From NCBI GenBank assembly GCA_002483465.1, contig DLHX01000017.1, positions 1 to 64,000 on the forward strand: a stretch of 64,000 nucleotides of DNA, given 5' to 3'. The first letter of the stretch is position 1; the number at the start of each line of letters is the position of its first letter. Below the pieces are notes generated by a model. The model had not been told where the DNA came from and did no database searches. It saw nothing but the letters and a program-made list of their open reading frames with translations. The position numbers were made by a program, and so were the translations under genes. The stretch comes from Micavibrio sp. UBA7657 (GTDB lineage Bacteria > Pseudomonadota > Alphaproteobacteria > Micavibrionales > Micavibrionaceae). This document shows, one piece after another, positions 44,121-53,067 of the stretch.

Positions 44121-44387
44121 TTATCCCAGGCCGATCATGCGATCCGCCAGCGAATGCATGAAGTCGGTCAAAGTCGTCATCATCCAGGGCAGGAAAACAA
44201 ACATGGCGAGGAAGATTGCGAGAATCTTGGGAACGAAGACCAGCGTGATTTCCTGAATCTGCGTCAGCGCCTGCACGAGCGCAATCGAAACGCCGACGAC
44301 AAGGCCGATGAGCAAAATGGGCGCGCCGATCTGGATGGAGATCAGCAAAGCCTCGCGCGTGACATCGAGAATCTCGGTTTCATTCAT
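44121..44387 (-). CDS. fliQ: flagellar export protein FliQ
   Basis: The 88-residue two-helix export-gate subunit has the family motifs GAPILLIGLVVGVSIALVQA (first helix) and FVPKILAIFLAMFVFLPWM (second helix), each 19-20 residues. The ALTQIQEITL turn between them is highly conserved. It sits between fliE and fliR in the usual order. Confidence 0.97.
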   Translation of the reverse strand: MNETEILDVTREALLISIQIGAPILLIGLVVGVSIALVQALTQIQEITLVFVPKILAIFLAMFVFLPWMMTTLTDFMHSLADRMIGLG

Positions 44388-44430
44388 ATAAAAAGGATAG
44401 AGGAAAAAGTCCGCCGAGGCTAGGCCATGC

Positions 44431-44745
44431 CTAGATGGGCATTCTCATAATTTCCTGGTATGCGCCAATCAGGCGGTCGCGCAGTGCAACCACGGTTTGC
44501 AGCGTCACTTCGGCGGATGTCACGGCCTGCACGACATCAGTCAGGTCGGCCTCGCCGGTCACGGCCTGGGCCGAGGTTGTTTCGCTGGTCTTCATGGTCT
44601 CCAGCACGTCGGAGGCCTTGTCCTTAAGGAAATCGGAGAAGGAAACGCCGTCATTGTTACCGGCGCCGGTTTTATTGACCAGCCCCTGCGTATTACCGTA
44701 GGCGCTTGCCGCTATGCTCGGGTCTATCATCTTGCTGATGGGCAT
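44431..44745 (-). CDS. fliE: flagellar hook-basal body protein FliE
   Basis: The 104-residue adaptor joins the MS ring to the rod. The C-terminal half carries the family pattern VVQAVTSAEVTLQTVVALRD and ends AYQEIMRMPI, as in FliE. The N-terminal 40 residues are variable. It lies between flgC and fliQ. Confidence 0.95.
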   Translation of the reverse strand: MPISKMIDPSIAASAYGNTQGLVNKTGAGNNDGVSFSDFLKDKASDVLETMKTSETTSAQAVTGEADLTDVVQAVTSAEVTLQTVVALRDRLIGAYQEIMRMPI

Positions 44746-44772
44746 GTCTGGCTCCTGTTATCTATTATACGC

Positions 44773-45192
44773 TTAGGATCTCAATAAATCTATCGTGCGC
44801 ATGACCATATTCCGGGCCTGTTCGATAAGACCGAGATTCGCCTCATAAGAACGCTGCGCTTCCTTTACGTCCATGATTTCAATAAGTGAATTAACGTTGG
44901 GCATTTTCACCATGCCTTTTTCATCGGCTGCCGGGTGATCGGGAATATATTTCATCGGGAACGGTGTTTTCTTGTCCGTGCCGATTTTATCGACGCTCAC
45001 CAGGTCGACACCAAGCTTTTTATCGAGTTCGTTTTTAAACGTGATCGTCTGGCGGTGATACGGCTCGGAACCGGGCGTAAGCCCCGCGGTGTCCGCGTTG
45101 GCGATGTTCTCGGTGATGACACGCAGGCGCGTGCCCTGCACTTTCATGCCCATCGCCGAGATCTTCATTGCATTCATGATGTCATTGCTCAT
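44773..45192 (-). CDS. flgC: flagellar proximal rod protein FlgC
   Basis: The 139-residue rod protein begins MSNDIMNAMKISAMGMKVQG, a hydrophobic-repeat helix, then RVITENIANADTAG, the NIAN motif of axial proteins. The C-terminal helix includes AQRSYEANLGLIEQARNM. It follows flgB by 10 bases. Confidence 0.96.
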   Translation of the reverse strand: MSNDIMNAMKISAMGMKVQGTRLRVITENIANADTAGLTPGSEPYHRQTITFKNELDKKLGVDLVSVDKIGTDKKTPFPMKYIPDHPAADEKGMVKMPNVNSLIEIMDVKEAQRSYEANLGLIEQARNMVMRTIDLLRS

Positions 45193-45202
45193 GATCTATC
45201 TC

Positions 45203-45610
45203 CTATCGTGTGCCGAGCGCTGTTTTGATCAGGCTCACGTTTTTTTGATAAAGGCTGGTCATTAAATTGTAATCCATGACCGTCTCGCCGGATTTGAGCA
45301 TCTGCTCTTCCATGATGACCGCGTTACCGTCGGGCGCGACTTCGTAAACTTTCTTCTGCTTGCCCTCTTTCGCGGCGGCGACTTCGTTCCCGGCGCCTAC
45401 ATGCATCGCGTTGGTGGAAACCATCTGGATGCCCTTCGATGCCGTAACGCCCTTCAGGACCGTTCCGAAATCCACAGGTTTTAAATCCTGCGGGCGGTAG
45501 TTCGGTGTATCGGCGTTGGCGACATTCTGCGCGATGATGCGCTGGCGCTGGCTCAAATAATCCATTTTCGCGCCGAGAGCTTTTAAAAGACCTATGTTTT
45601 GTGTAGTCAT
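45203..45610 (-). CDS. flgB: flagellar proximal rod protein FlgB
   Basis: The 135-residue rod protein has the axial motif QRIIAQNVANADTPNYRPQD and the MEEQMLKSGETVMDYNLM helix at the end. It is first in the flgB-flgC-fliE-fliQ-fliR unit, with a sigma-54 promoter 41 bases upstream of its ATG. Confidence 0.96.
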   Translation of the reverse strand: MTTQNIGLLKALGAKMDYLSQRQRIIAQNVANADTPNYRPQDLKPVDFGTVLKGVTASKGIQMVSTNAMHVGAGNEVAAAKEGKQKKVYEVAPDGNAVIMEEQMLKSGETVMDYNLMTSLYQKNVSLIKTALGTR

Positions 45611-45650
45611 AGCTAGAACCCTTATTTTTTACGTTCCCACAGGGAATATT

Positions 45651-45666
45651 TGCAGAAAGCGTGCCA
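45651..45666 (-). promoter_or_regulatory. sigma-54 promoter of the flgB operon
   Basis: The minus-strand sequence TGGCACGCTTTCTGCA has the -24 GG and -12 GC elements of RpoN promoters at exact spacing. It would start transcription about 30 bases before flgB. It overlaps the first codons of the divergent fhlB-like gene. Confidence 0.75.
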
Positions 45667-46050
45667 ATGGTGGATCAGTACGACGATGGCCGGAAAATTA
45701 CTCCCAGGGACATCCTAAACCGTTTAAATATAAGGAAAATTCCGCGCCGGAAGGTGGCCGTGGCCATCGAGGACGGGTCTGATGACGGGGGGGTGCCGGT
45801 CATTACGGCGGCCGGGCGGGGAAAATTTGCCGAGACGATCCTGCAGCTGGCCTATGACAATGGAATCGACGTCCGGGAGGACAGCGCCCTCGCCGAAATG
45901 CTGGCCAAGGTTGAGTTGGATAGCCCACTCCCTTCCGAGGCCTTCATGGCCGTGGCTGAAATTCTGTCTTATGTCTACCGCGCGAATGGCCAGCCAAACC
46001 CTTTCGATGCCGTGATGGGACGTGCTAAGGATAAACGACAGGACACATGA
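45661..46050 (+). CDS. FlhB C-terminal domain-like protein (FhlB type)
   Basis: The 129-residue soluble protein resembles the cytoplasmic domain of FlhB without the membrane part (KVAVAIEDG, AAGRGKFAETILQLAYDNGI, EAFMAVAEILSYVYRANG). The NPTH cleavage motif is replaced (PVITAAGRG), as in stand-alone FhlB proteins that can partly replace the FlhB C-terminus. Starts are possible at GTG 45661 or ATG 45667; neither has a strong ribosome site. It heads the plus-strand unit leading to fliO-fliP and overlaps the next gene by 4 bases. Confidence 0.85.
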   Translation: MPMVDQYDDGRKITPRDILNRLNIRKIPRRKVAVAIEDGSDDGGVPVITAAGRGKFAETILQLAYDNGIDVREDSALAEMLAKVELDSPLPSEAFMAVAEILSYVYRANGQPNPFDAVMGRAKDKRQDT

Positions 46051-46313
46051 ACGCGCAGCCACCACTTGAGCAGAGATTCGACGATCTCATCGCCCGCATC
46101 GACGAGGCGACGCGGCAGGTGGATTCCGGCATCCTCGCCGATTTCGATGCGCTCAATAAGGAAATCATGGAGGTCTTTGCGGCAACGCAGGGCTCCAGCA
46201 AGGAAACGGCGCAATCGATGCAGAATTATATGGGCAAGGTGATTGTGAAGCTCGACGAACTGGCGGTCAGCATCAACGCATACAAAAATACCCTGCAGGA
46301 GAAAAAAGAATGA
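46047..46313 (+). CDS. small helical protein in the fliO-fliP unit
   Basis: The 88-residue soluble protein is almost entirely helical (EQRFDDLIARIDEATRQV, VIVKLDELAVSINAYKNTL) and probably a coiled coil. It overlaps both neighbours by 4 bases, so it is translationally coupled between the FhlB-like protein and FliO. No family is recognised. Size, helicity and place suggest a flagellar chaperone or export accessory, but that is inference. Confidence 0.75.
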   Translation: MNAQPPLEQRFDDLIARIDEATRQVDSGILADFDALNKEIMEVFAATQGSSKETAQSMQNYMGKVIVKLDELAVSINAYKNTLQEKKE

Positions 46314-46612
46314 CAGGCTGGCATGATCTGCCGCAAATCGTGCGGCTGCTGGCGGCGCTGGCATTTGTCATCGCCTTGATGGGCGGGCTTTCTATATTGC
46401 TGAAAAAAATCGGCCTGCCGGGGACACCAAACACACCGGGCCACAAGCGGCGCATGAGAATCGTCGAATCGCTGCCGCTGGACGGGCGTCGCCGCGCGGT
46501 TCTTATCCAGTGTGACGACAAACAGCATCTTGTTATTTTAGGCGCGAGCGGCGAAACTGTGGTCAAGACAGATATCGAACCGGTGATGATTGATGAAAAA
46601 GCCGCTCTTTAG
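46310..46612 (+). CDS. fliO: flagellar biosynthesis protein FliO
   Basis: The 100-residue bitopic protein assists assembly of the FliP ring. One helix lies at about 10-30 (VRLLAALAFVIALMGGLSIL). A short cytoplasmic domain follows with the FliO pattern RMRIVESLPLDGRRRAVLIQ and HLVILGASGETVV. It overlaps fliP by 20 bases, the normal fliO-fliP order. Confidence 0.9.
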   Translation: MTGWHDLPQIVRLLAALAFVIALMGGLSILLKKIGLPGTPNTPGHKRRMRIVESLPLDGRRRAVLIQCDDKQHLVILGASGETVVKTDIEPVMIDEKAAL

Positions 46613-47357
46613 ATTTTTCCTCGCGCTGCTGCCGTTGATCGCGCTTTTGCCCGGCGCGGCCTGGGCACAAACCGTCAATTTAGACCTCGGCGCGGATGGC
46701 GACGGCACGGTGACGGGCCGCGTCGTTCAGCTTGTCATTCTGTTGACCGTTCTTTCGCTGGCGCCGTCGATCCTGATCATGATGACGTCGTTCACGCGCA
46801 TCATCGTTGTGCTGTCGTTCCTGCGGACAGCAATCGGTATCCAGCAGACGCCGCCTAACACGGTCATGATTTCGCTCGCGCTGTTTCTGACCTTCTTCAT
46901 CATGGCACCGACGTTAGAGGCCGCGTATAAAACCGCGCTCGTGCCGCTGATGAACGAGGAAATCGACGAAGTCCAAGCGTTCCAGCGCGGCGTTGAGCCT
47001 TTCAAGATGTTCATGCTCAAGCATGTGCGCGAAAAAGATTTAAACCTCTTCATCAGCCTGACCGAAACGCCGGAGCCCGCCGACCCGATGGCGCTGCCGA
47101 TCCAGATTGTCATTCCCGCCTTCATGATTTCGGAATTGCGGCGGGCGTTTGAAATTGGATTTATGCTCTTCCTGCCATTTCTGATTATCGATCTGGTGAC
47201 AGCCTCGATCCTGATGTCGATGGGTATGATGATGCTCCCGCCCGTGACGATCTCGCTGCCGTTTAAAATTATTTTCTTCGTGCTGGTGGATGGCTGGTAC
47301 CTGATTACCGGATCCTTGATCCAGAGCTTCGATACGATCCCGCCGGTTCCCGGCTAG
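46593..47357 (+). CDS. fliP: flagellar export protein FliP
   Basis: The 254-residue core of the export gate has a cleavable signal peptide (about 1-21), then LVILLTVLSLAPSILIMMTS, FTRIIVVLSFLRTAIGIQQ and the VIPAFMISELRRAFEIGF segment, all canonical. ATG 46593 is one codon inside an open frame that begins at TTG 46590. Its 3' end overlaps the convergent TPR gene by 4 bases. Confidence 0.97.
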   Translation: MKKPLFRFFLALLPLIALLPGAAWAQTVNLDLGADGDGTVTGRVVQLVILLTVLSLAPSILIMMTSFTRIIVVLSFLRTAIGIQQTPPNTVMISLALFLTFFIMAPTLEAAYKTALVPLMNEEIDEVQAFQRGVEPFKMFMLKHVREKDLNLFISLTETPEPADPMALPIQIVIPAFMISELRRAFEIGFMLFLPFLIIDLVTASILMSMGMMMLPPVTISLPFKIIFFVLVDGWYLITGSLIQSFDTIPPVPG

Positions 47358-50300
47358 TTCGTAGCCGGCGGCGCTGCTGCTGCGGGCGGCGGCGCATCAG
47401 CCGGAGGTGCTGGCGCTGCCGGAGCGGGCACAGCAGGCGCCGAAGACGCCCGGTAATTATCCAGGAATTGCTTGAACAGATCGACTTCCGAAACGACGCC
47501 CATCAGCGTTTCGCGGTCAGCCAGCGCCCCGCTCTGCCGCGCGCGGGTGATGACCTCGAATACGCGCGCCTTGTCGGTCTGGGCCATGGAGTCGGAATAT
47601 TTTTCGCGCATATTCGCGAGGCCGATGCGGTCACTCGCGAGATTCATCGCCACAGCGCGCTGCATGAGCAGCCCGGTATGTTCGGGCGTTAATGGCCGCG
47701 TCAGGGAAATTTCCTCGTCGTTCACGACATCGCCCAGTGCCTCGGCGGCATCATCCCAATAGCCCGCGCGCCAGGCGATATCGGCGCGGAGTTTATTGAC
47801 GAGCTTCGAGCGCGGCAAATCGTGTAACAGCGCGAGCGCCTGGTCGGGACGGCGCTCCTGCGACAGCGCACGCGCGCGGAGCAACGATATTTCCTGGTAG
47901 CGTTCCGGCAGGCGCTGGTCTTCCGGCAGAACATCCAGAATGGCCTTTGCCTTGCCAAGCGTGCTGAGCGCGTTGACGGATTTACCATCCAGCAATTCAA
48001 TCGCCGCGAGTTTGGTGGCGATGCGATAAGCTTCCGCGCCCTGCTTATTGGTCATCTTGTTGTTCATCACACCCTGCAGAAGCGTTACCGCGCGGTCCAG
48101 CAGTTCCTTGGTCACGAGGTGATCTGCGAGTTTTTCAGCGATCACGTCGCCCTTCTCGCCGCCAGGGCTGAGCGCGATGAATTCATCGTACAGCGCGGCG
48201 GCATCGGGGCCCGAAATTTTGAGCAGTGCATCGCCTGTGAAAAGTTTTTCGAACGTCTCAACCATTTCGGCGAGAATGCGGTCGCCTAAATCTGTGCCTT
48301 CCGAAAAGGTCGCGGCGTCGCGCATGATTTTCAGGCCCTTGATATAATCGCCGGTATCGAAATAAACCTTGCCGAGCCAGTAATTAATGAGCGCCTCAAG
48401 TTCGTCGCCGCGCCATGCGTAACGCAGGCGCTCGAGCGCATCGATGGCCTGCGGCGCCGTGATCTGCTTGTTCTCGTATTTCAGGCGCGCGATGGCGAGG
48501 CCGCTCTTGGCGCGGTACATCGCGTCTTTTCCGGTCATCAGCGGCGTCCAGATCGTGATCGCCTCGGCGGGTTTCTTGTTCTGACGCGCCGCCTCGCCCT
48601 TGAGGTAAGTCAGCGCGGCTTCCTGCTGGAACACCAGCTTGCCGCCGTGATCCTCGACGAGTTTCAGGATTTTCTCGCCTTCCGCCAGTTTGCCGGAGCG
48701 CAGCGCGACCTCGGACAGCACAAGGCCAAGCCGCGCAATTAAAATCTCCGGGTAATAGGCCAGGATTTCTATGTCCTTGGGCAAAATCTCGCCGGCCTGC
48801 TGCCAGTCCTGCAGATCGGCAAGCACGTAGGCTTTCCAGTAACCGATTTCGGGATAGCTGTTCAGGCCCTTGTCGTTCAGACTATCCAACGCAAGATCGC
48901 TGACACGGCCCAGCGCGTTCGAGGCACCGTCGAGCGCGACGAATTCCGGGTTGCTCTCAAGCTCGGGCAATTCTTCAATCGCGAAATTCAGAAGGCCATT
49001 GGCCTCGGCCCACAATCCGTTCGCAAGGTGCATGCGCGCGAGCGATAAAATCCCTTCGATCTGTCCGCTCTTGGGTTTACCCGCGAGCGTCGACAAAAGA
49101 AGATTGCGGTTATGTTCCAGAACCTGCAGGCCGCCCATCTGCCAGCTGTTGAAATCGAAAATTCTTTTCTCCGGCGATTTACGCGGGCCTGTTTCAGCTG
49201 TTTTTTTCTGCTGCGCCTGACGGAATGACAAAGCCGTCGCGATATTTTTATTGGCCATTAACTGCAAACCGCCGGGGCGTGTGACGACAATTTTCTGACG
49301 GACGATTTCAACGCTTAAGTCATCCACTTTTGGCAGGATGACGAGCCCGACAGGCGTCTGCAGCGTTTCGAATTCGACAAAATCCAGCGGCGGGCCGGAC
49401 ATGAATTTCGATGAATTGACGGTAACGACTTTCAATGTGCGCCCTGTTACCGGGTCGGGCACGTCGAGAATGCGGCCCGGCTCCTGCAAGTCCCAGATCA
49501 ATTTGCCGCCGCCGGGTTCATCGGCGTTGTCGTCTTCGCGCACGGGCCTGATGCCCTCGATGTGGATGTCATGCGGCGCGGCGATGACGCGCCAGAGCAA
49601 GCCACCTGCCTGTCCCTGAATTGCTTTCGCCCTGATCCTCGGGAATGTGTAGGCCTTGCCGCCTGTGATCAAAACCGTGCCCGGCGGCATCATGGCGGCG
49701 GCATCGGGCCCGACGACGTTCGGGCTCAGCATCAGATCTTCCTGATCAGAGATCAGCCAGATTTTATCGTCGCGCTCGAACACGGCCATGCCGGTCGATT
49801 TCGTCGCCGTCAGCGTGATGATGTTGGGTTTAGCGGGCATGCCGGTTTTGGCGTCGGTTACCTGCTCCTGCTGTAATTTTTTAAGATCTTCTGCGTTGGG
49901 CGGTGCGGTCGGCTGCGATTTCGGCAATGCGGGTATGGATGGAATGGCCACCGGCGCTTCCGGCGATTTCTCAGGGATCGTCTGCTTCGCCACACCGGCG
50001 ACAGGCGCGGCGGCGACTTTCGCAGGCTCCGATTTTTTTTCTTCGGGTTTTTTCTTTTCAGCCTTTTTGGCTTCCGGTTTTTTTTCAGCCTGTTTTTCCG
50101 GCTCAGGCTTCGGTGCGCCGGGCGGATCGTAGATATCCACCACCACGCGGTTGCCTGCGGAAAAATTCCGCGTCGTCGATCCCGGCGCCAGCGAGATCGT
50201 CACCTGCAGCGGCGACGCTGAAGTCACTTTTACCGCCGACACATTTTTCGGCGGGTCGGTCTTGTAGGCGCTGTCATCCAGCGCGGCGGGAGACGAGAAA

Positions 50301-50482
50301 GAAATCACGAGTTGGCCGGGTGTATTATCGCTGGCGGAATAGACCGGGCTTTTGCCCATGTCGAAGACGAGGCGCGCATAGCCATCATGTTCGCCCGCGC
50401 GCAAACGCACCGTGTCCTGCGCGAACGCGCCGGGCACAGATGCAAAAATCAGGAAAAAACTAAATAAAACAACGCGGAACAT
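47354..50482 (-). CDS. large periplasmic TPR protein with AMIN-like N-terminus
   Basis: The 1042-residue secreted protein has a signal peptide (about 1-22), an AMIN-like beta domain (about 25-122, YARLVFDMG and RVVVDIYDPPG) and a Lys/Pro/Ala/Glu-rich linker (about 123-200). Beta-rich segments run to about 440, then a long helical repeat region (about 460-1000) with TPR-like units, and an Ala/Pro tail. It closes the fliL-fliM-DUF6468-motE unit. AMIN domains bind peptidoglycan or outer-membrane sites, so a role in anchoring or letting the flagellum through the wall is plausible but unproven. Confidence 0.8.
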   Translation of the reverse strand: MFRVVLFSFFLIFASVPGAFAQDTVRLRAGEHDGYARLVFDMGKSPVYSASDNTPGQLVISFSSPAALDDSAYKTDPPKNVSAVKVTSASPLQVTISLAPGSTTRNFSAGNRVVVDIYDPPGAPKPEPEKQAEKKPEAKKAEKKKPEEKKSEPAKVAAAPVAGVAKQTIPEKSPEAPVAIPSIPALPKSQPTAPPNAEDLKKLQQEQVTDAKTGMPAKPNIITLTATKSTGMAVFERDDKIWLISDQEDLMLSPNVVGPDAAAMMPPGTVLITGGKAYTFPRIRAKAIQGQAGGLLWRVIAAPHDIHIEGIRPVREDDNADEPGGGKLIWDLQEPGRILDVPDPVTGRTLKVVTVNSSKFMSGPPLDFVEFETLQTPVGLVILPKVDDLSVEIVRQKIVVTRPGGLQLMANKNIATALSFRQAQQKKTAETGPRKSPEKRIFDFNSWQMGGLQVLEHNRNLLLSTLAGKPKSGQIEGILSLARMHLANGLWAEANGLLNFAIEELPELESNPEFVALDGASNALGRVSDLALDSLNDKGLNSYPEIGYWKAYVLADLQDWQQAGEILPKDIEILAYYPEILIARLGLVLSEVALRSGKLAEGEKILKLVEDHGGKLVFQQEAALTYLKGEAARQNKKPAEAITIWTPLMTGKDAMYRAKSGLAIARLKYENKQITAPQAIDALERLRYAWRGDELEALINYWLGKVYFDTGDYIKGLKIMRDAATFSEGTDLGDRILAEMVETFEKLFTGDALLKISGPDAAALYDEFIALSPGGEKGDVIAEKLADHLVTKELLDRAVTLLQGVMNNKMTNKQGAEAYRIATKLAAIELLDGKSVNALSTLGKAKAILDVLPEDQRLPERYQEISLLRARALSQERRPDQALALLHDLPRSKLVNKLRADIAWRAGYWDDAAEALGDVVNDEEISLTRPLTPEHTGLLMQRAVAMNLASDRIGLANMREKYSDSMAQTDKARVFEVITRARQSGALADRETLMGVVSEVDLFKQFLDNYRASSAPAVPAPAAPAPPADAPPPAAAAPPATN

Positions 50483-50577
50483 ACCTTAAAAAGCGTGCCA
50501 CAGGCGCGGCCAAAGGACAAGGGAACAGGACAGAGCTGCCTGTCTTATCCAGAAGCCGAATCTTCAATGATTAAAGC

Positions 50578-51333
50578 CTAATTCGATGGCAGCGAGGGGA
50601 GCTGTTTCTGCTCGGCCAGCATGATGGTCATGGTCTTGGCCCGCTCAGGGTTCATGGCGGCCATGATCGGGGAAAGTTTACGCTCGGACATCTTCGACAT
50701 AACCTGCATCAGCACGTCGATATCCAGCGTGTCAAAGATGCGCGCGGCGTCGGAAGGTTTCATACCCTCGTAGATTTTAACGAGACTGACGATGCGGGCC
50801 TGTTCCTCATCCGACTGTTTTTGAAGGAGTTTCTCAATTTCACCGCGTAACTGGGACAGTTCATTATATTTTCGGTCTATTTCCTGTTCGGCGGCGCGGA
50901 GCAGCGCCTCGCGCGTCACCATGTCGGCCTCGCGCTTGTCGAGCTCCTCGCGGCGCTTGCCGAGATTGTCATAGAGTTCGGTCCGGACGGTGGAAAATTC
51001 AGTATCAGAGTCGTCGGCATCGACCCAGTCCGGCGTATCTTCAGCGGGCGGCTTGTCTTCGGCGGTCAGAGGCTTGGCCTCGCCCTCTTTGGCAGCGGTT
51101 TCATCTTTATGTTCGCCTTCTGCAGCGGGCTTGGCCTCTTCCGGTTTGGCTTCTTCATGCTCAGTAACGGCAGGCTCATCTTTTTTCGCAGGCTCCGCGT
51201 GGGACGCATCTGCGGCGATGGCCGAGCCGGTCAGCCGGGAAATATCCATGGCCACCTCGGCGAAACGCACCGTGAAGGCAAGCATCGCCACGAAAACCAG
51301 CAAGGGCAGGATTTTGATATAGCTCAGGTTCAT
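50578..51333 (-). CDS. motE: MotE-like flagellar motor chaperone
   Basis: The 251-residue protein has an N-terminal helix (about 8-28), an acidic Ala/Glu/Lys-rich linker (about 40-105), a coiled coil (about 115-175) and a C-terminal MgtE-N-like domain (VKIYEGMKPSDAARIFD, VLMQVMSKMSERKLSPIMAA). This layout matches MotE, the periplasmic chaperone of MotC in rhizobia. MotC is not recognised in the window. It sits between the DUF6468 gene and the TPR gene. Confidence 0.85.
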   Translation of the reverse strand: MNLSYIKILPLLVFVAMLAFTVRFAEVAMDISRLTGSAIAADASHAEPAKKDEPAVTEHEEAKPEEAKPAAEGEHKDETAAKEGEAKPLTAEDKPPAEDTPDWVDADDSDTEFSTVRTELYDNLGKRREELDKREADMVTREALLRAAEQEIDRKYNELSQLRGEIEKLLQKQSDEEQARIVSLVKIYEGMKPSDAARIFDTLDIDVLMQVMSKMSERKLSPIMAAMNPERAKTMTIMLAEQKQLPSLPSN

Positions 51334-51336
51334 ATC

Positions 51337-51891
51337 CTACATCGCACCCCGGCTTGAGGGTTTCTTACGCAGGGCGGCGAACAGTTCCTTTTCCGCCTGG
51401 CTCTGCAGATGTTCGGGGACATCTTCTTCCTCCCCTGCTGTCGGCGATTGATCGCTGTAATCGCGGTCATGAATGAAAAAAGCGGGCCGGTCAGTGATAG
51501 CGGGTTTGCGCGCAGGTGTGGCCTGAATATTTCTTGGTATCGCAGCTCCTTGCGGCGCAACGCTGCCATTTTCGGCGAGCTTTTCAAGGCGTGTGGCGAT
51601 GTTGTTGGCGGATTCATTTATGATCTGAAGTTCTTCGGCCATCATTTTGGAATCGTTTATGATTTTCTGAAGCTCGCGGCCCGAACGGTCGCCGGCCATT
51701 TTCAACCCATCAATCGCCCGCAGCGCCTCATCGATATTCTTTGAAAGCCGGTCGATGAGCTTGCCCATGTCTTGCCTGTGCTGGCGGAAACTGGCCATGC
51801 TGCGGGATAGCTTGAAACAGAAGAAAATCGTAAAGCCAAGCGCCACCAGAACGGCGATATCCAGCATGATACTCAGAACCTGGCCTGTCAT
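51337..51891 (-). CDS. DUF6468 domain flagellar-cluster protein
   Basis: The 184-residue bitopic protein has one N-terminal helix (about 6-28), then a long coiled coil (about 35-110: LSRSMASFRQHRQDMGKLID, IINESANNIATRLEKLAE) and a disordered tail. The pattern is that of DUF6468, found next to fliM and motE in alphaproteobacteria. Its stop is 3 bases before the motE start. Function unknown. Confidence 0.85.
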   Translation of the reverse strand: MTGQVLSIMLDIAVLVALGFTIFFCFKLSRSMASFRQHRQDMGKLIDRLSKNIDEALRAIDGLKMAGDRSGRELQKIINDSKMMAEELQIINESANNIATRLEKLAENGSVAPQGAAIPRNIQATPARKPAITDRPAFFIHDRDYSDQSPTAGEEEDVPEHLQSQAEKELFAALRKKPSSRGAM

Positions 51892-51905
51892 TTACGCATT
51901 CCTTC

Positions 51906-52985
51906 TTACTCGTCCTTTTTCTCGGGCGGTATGTAGGTTTCGATTCTCACGGCGATATTACCCTGTTTCTGGCCGACAGGGCCGACAAACATCGGGAACG
52001 TGCCACAGCGAAGCTCAAGCTCATCTTCCGTCGTGGTGTTCAGCATGACCTGGCTGCCGACCTTCCAGCGGAGCATATCGCCAAGGGGGATGAAAACCTC
52101 TCCCAAAATCGCCTGCAGCTGGATGTCGGTTTTGTAAAGCTCCTGAGTCAGGTGGCTTTCCCAGATGGAGTCGCGGCCGAATTTTTCGCCCATGAACATT
52201 TGCAGGAGCAGTTCGCGGATGGGTTCTAACGTCGCGTAAGGGACAAGAACTTCCACACGTCCACCGCGATCACCCATGTCAACCCGCAGGCGCGCGAGAA
52301 CGCAGGCATTGCCCGATTGCGTGATCGTCGCGAAGCGCGGGTTGGTTTCCATGCGGTCGAGCGTGAAGCTGACAGGCGAGAGCGGATCGAACGCGGATGA
52401 TAAATCCGAGAGCGTCACCTGCACCATCTTCTCGACGAGTTTGGTTTCAATCGTTGTATACGGGCGGCCTTCCACCCGGATCGCGGGCGTGCCCTTACGA
52501 CCGCCGAGCAAAACGTCAACGATGGAATAAATCAGCGCGCTGTCCGTCACCAGCAGGCCGTTGTTGTCCCATTCCTCGGCCTTGAATACCGAGAGCATCG
52601 CGGGCAGCGGGATTGAATTCATGTAATCGCCGAAGCGAACCGTGGAAACCTGGTCGAGCGAAACTTCGACGTTGTCGGTCGTGAGGTTACGAAGGCTGGT
52701 CGACATCAAACGTACAAGCCGGTCGAAAACGATATCGAGCATCGGCAGGCGCTCGTAATTGACCATCGCCGAATTGATCAGCGCCATGACGCCGGAGGAC
52801 TGGCCTGTCGCGGCATCTTCGTCAAAACCCAAAAGGCTGTCGATTTCCTCCTGGTTGAGGATGCGGGTGCCGCCCTCCTCTTCCGCCCCGCCATCGAATG
52901 CGGGCACGGCATCAGGCGGGGGCGTGGTTACACCCTCGGCGGCTGGCTGGGCTTCTTTGTCTTGCGTTGGTGTTTCGCTGCTCAT
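51906..52985 (-). CDS. fliM: flagellar motor switch protein FliM
   Basis: The 359-residue C-ring protein has the CheY-P-binding motif ILNQEEIDSLLGFDE (about 42-56) after an unusually long acidic Pro/Ala leader. The middle domain includes GDYMNSIPLPAML and the C-terminal SpoA domain has a VGPVGQKQGNIAVRI end. FliN and FliG are not in the window. It lies between fliL and the DUF6468 gene. Confidence 0.95.
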   Translation of the reverse strand: MSSETPTQDKEAQPAAEGVTTPPPDAVPAFDGGAEEEGGTRILNQEEIDSLLGFDEDAATGQSSGVMALINSAMVNYERLPMLDIVFDRLVRLMSTSLRNLTTDNVEVSLDQVSTVRFGDYMNSIPLPAMLSVFKAEEWDNNGLLVTDSALIYSIVDVLLGGRKGTPAIRVEGRPYTTIETKLVEKMVQVTLSDLSSAFDPLSPVSFTLDRMETNPRFATITQSGNACVLARLRVDMGDRGGRVEVLVPYATLEPIRELLLQMFMGEKFGRDSIWESHLTQELYKTDIQLQAILGEVFIPLGDMLRWKVGSQVMLNTTTEDELELRCGTFPMFVGPVGQKQGNIAVRIETYIPPEKKDE

Positions 52986-53067
52986 CGTCTTCTTAGGATC
53001 TGTCTTTATTTAGATGGTCTTACCGGCATCTGACGCAAGTTCCGTGCCGCTTTTTTTCATTATAGCA

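Noticed and set aside
50495..50512. TGGCAC on the minus strand before the TPR gene
   Set aside because: The -24-like element has no GC at the -12 position (TTTTTAAG follows), so it is not a sigma-54 promoter.
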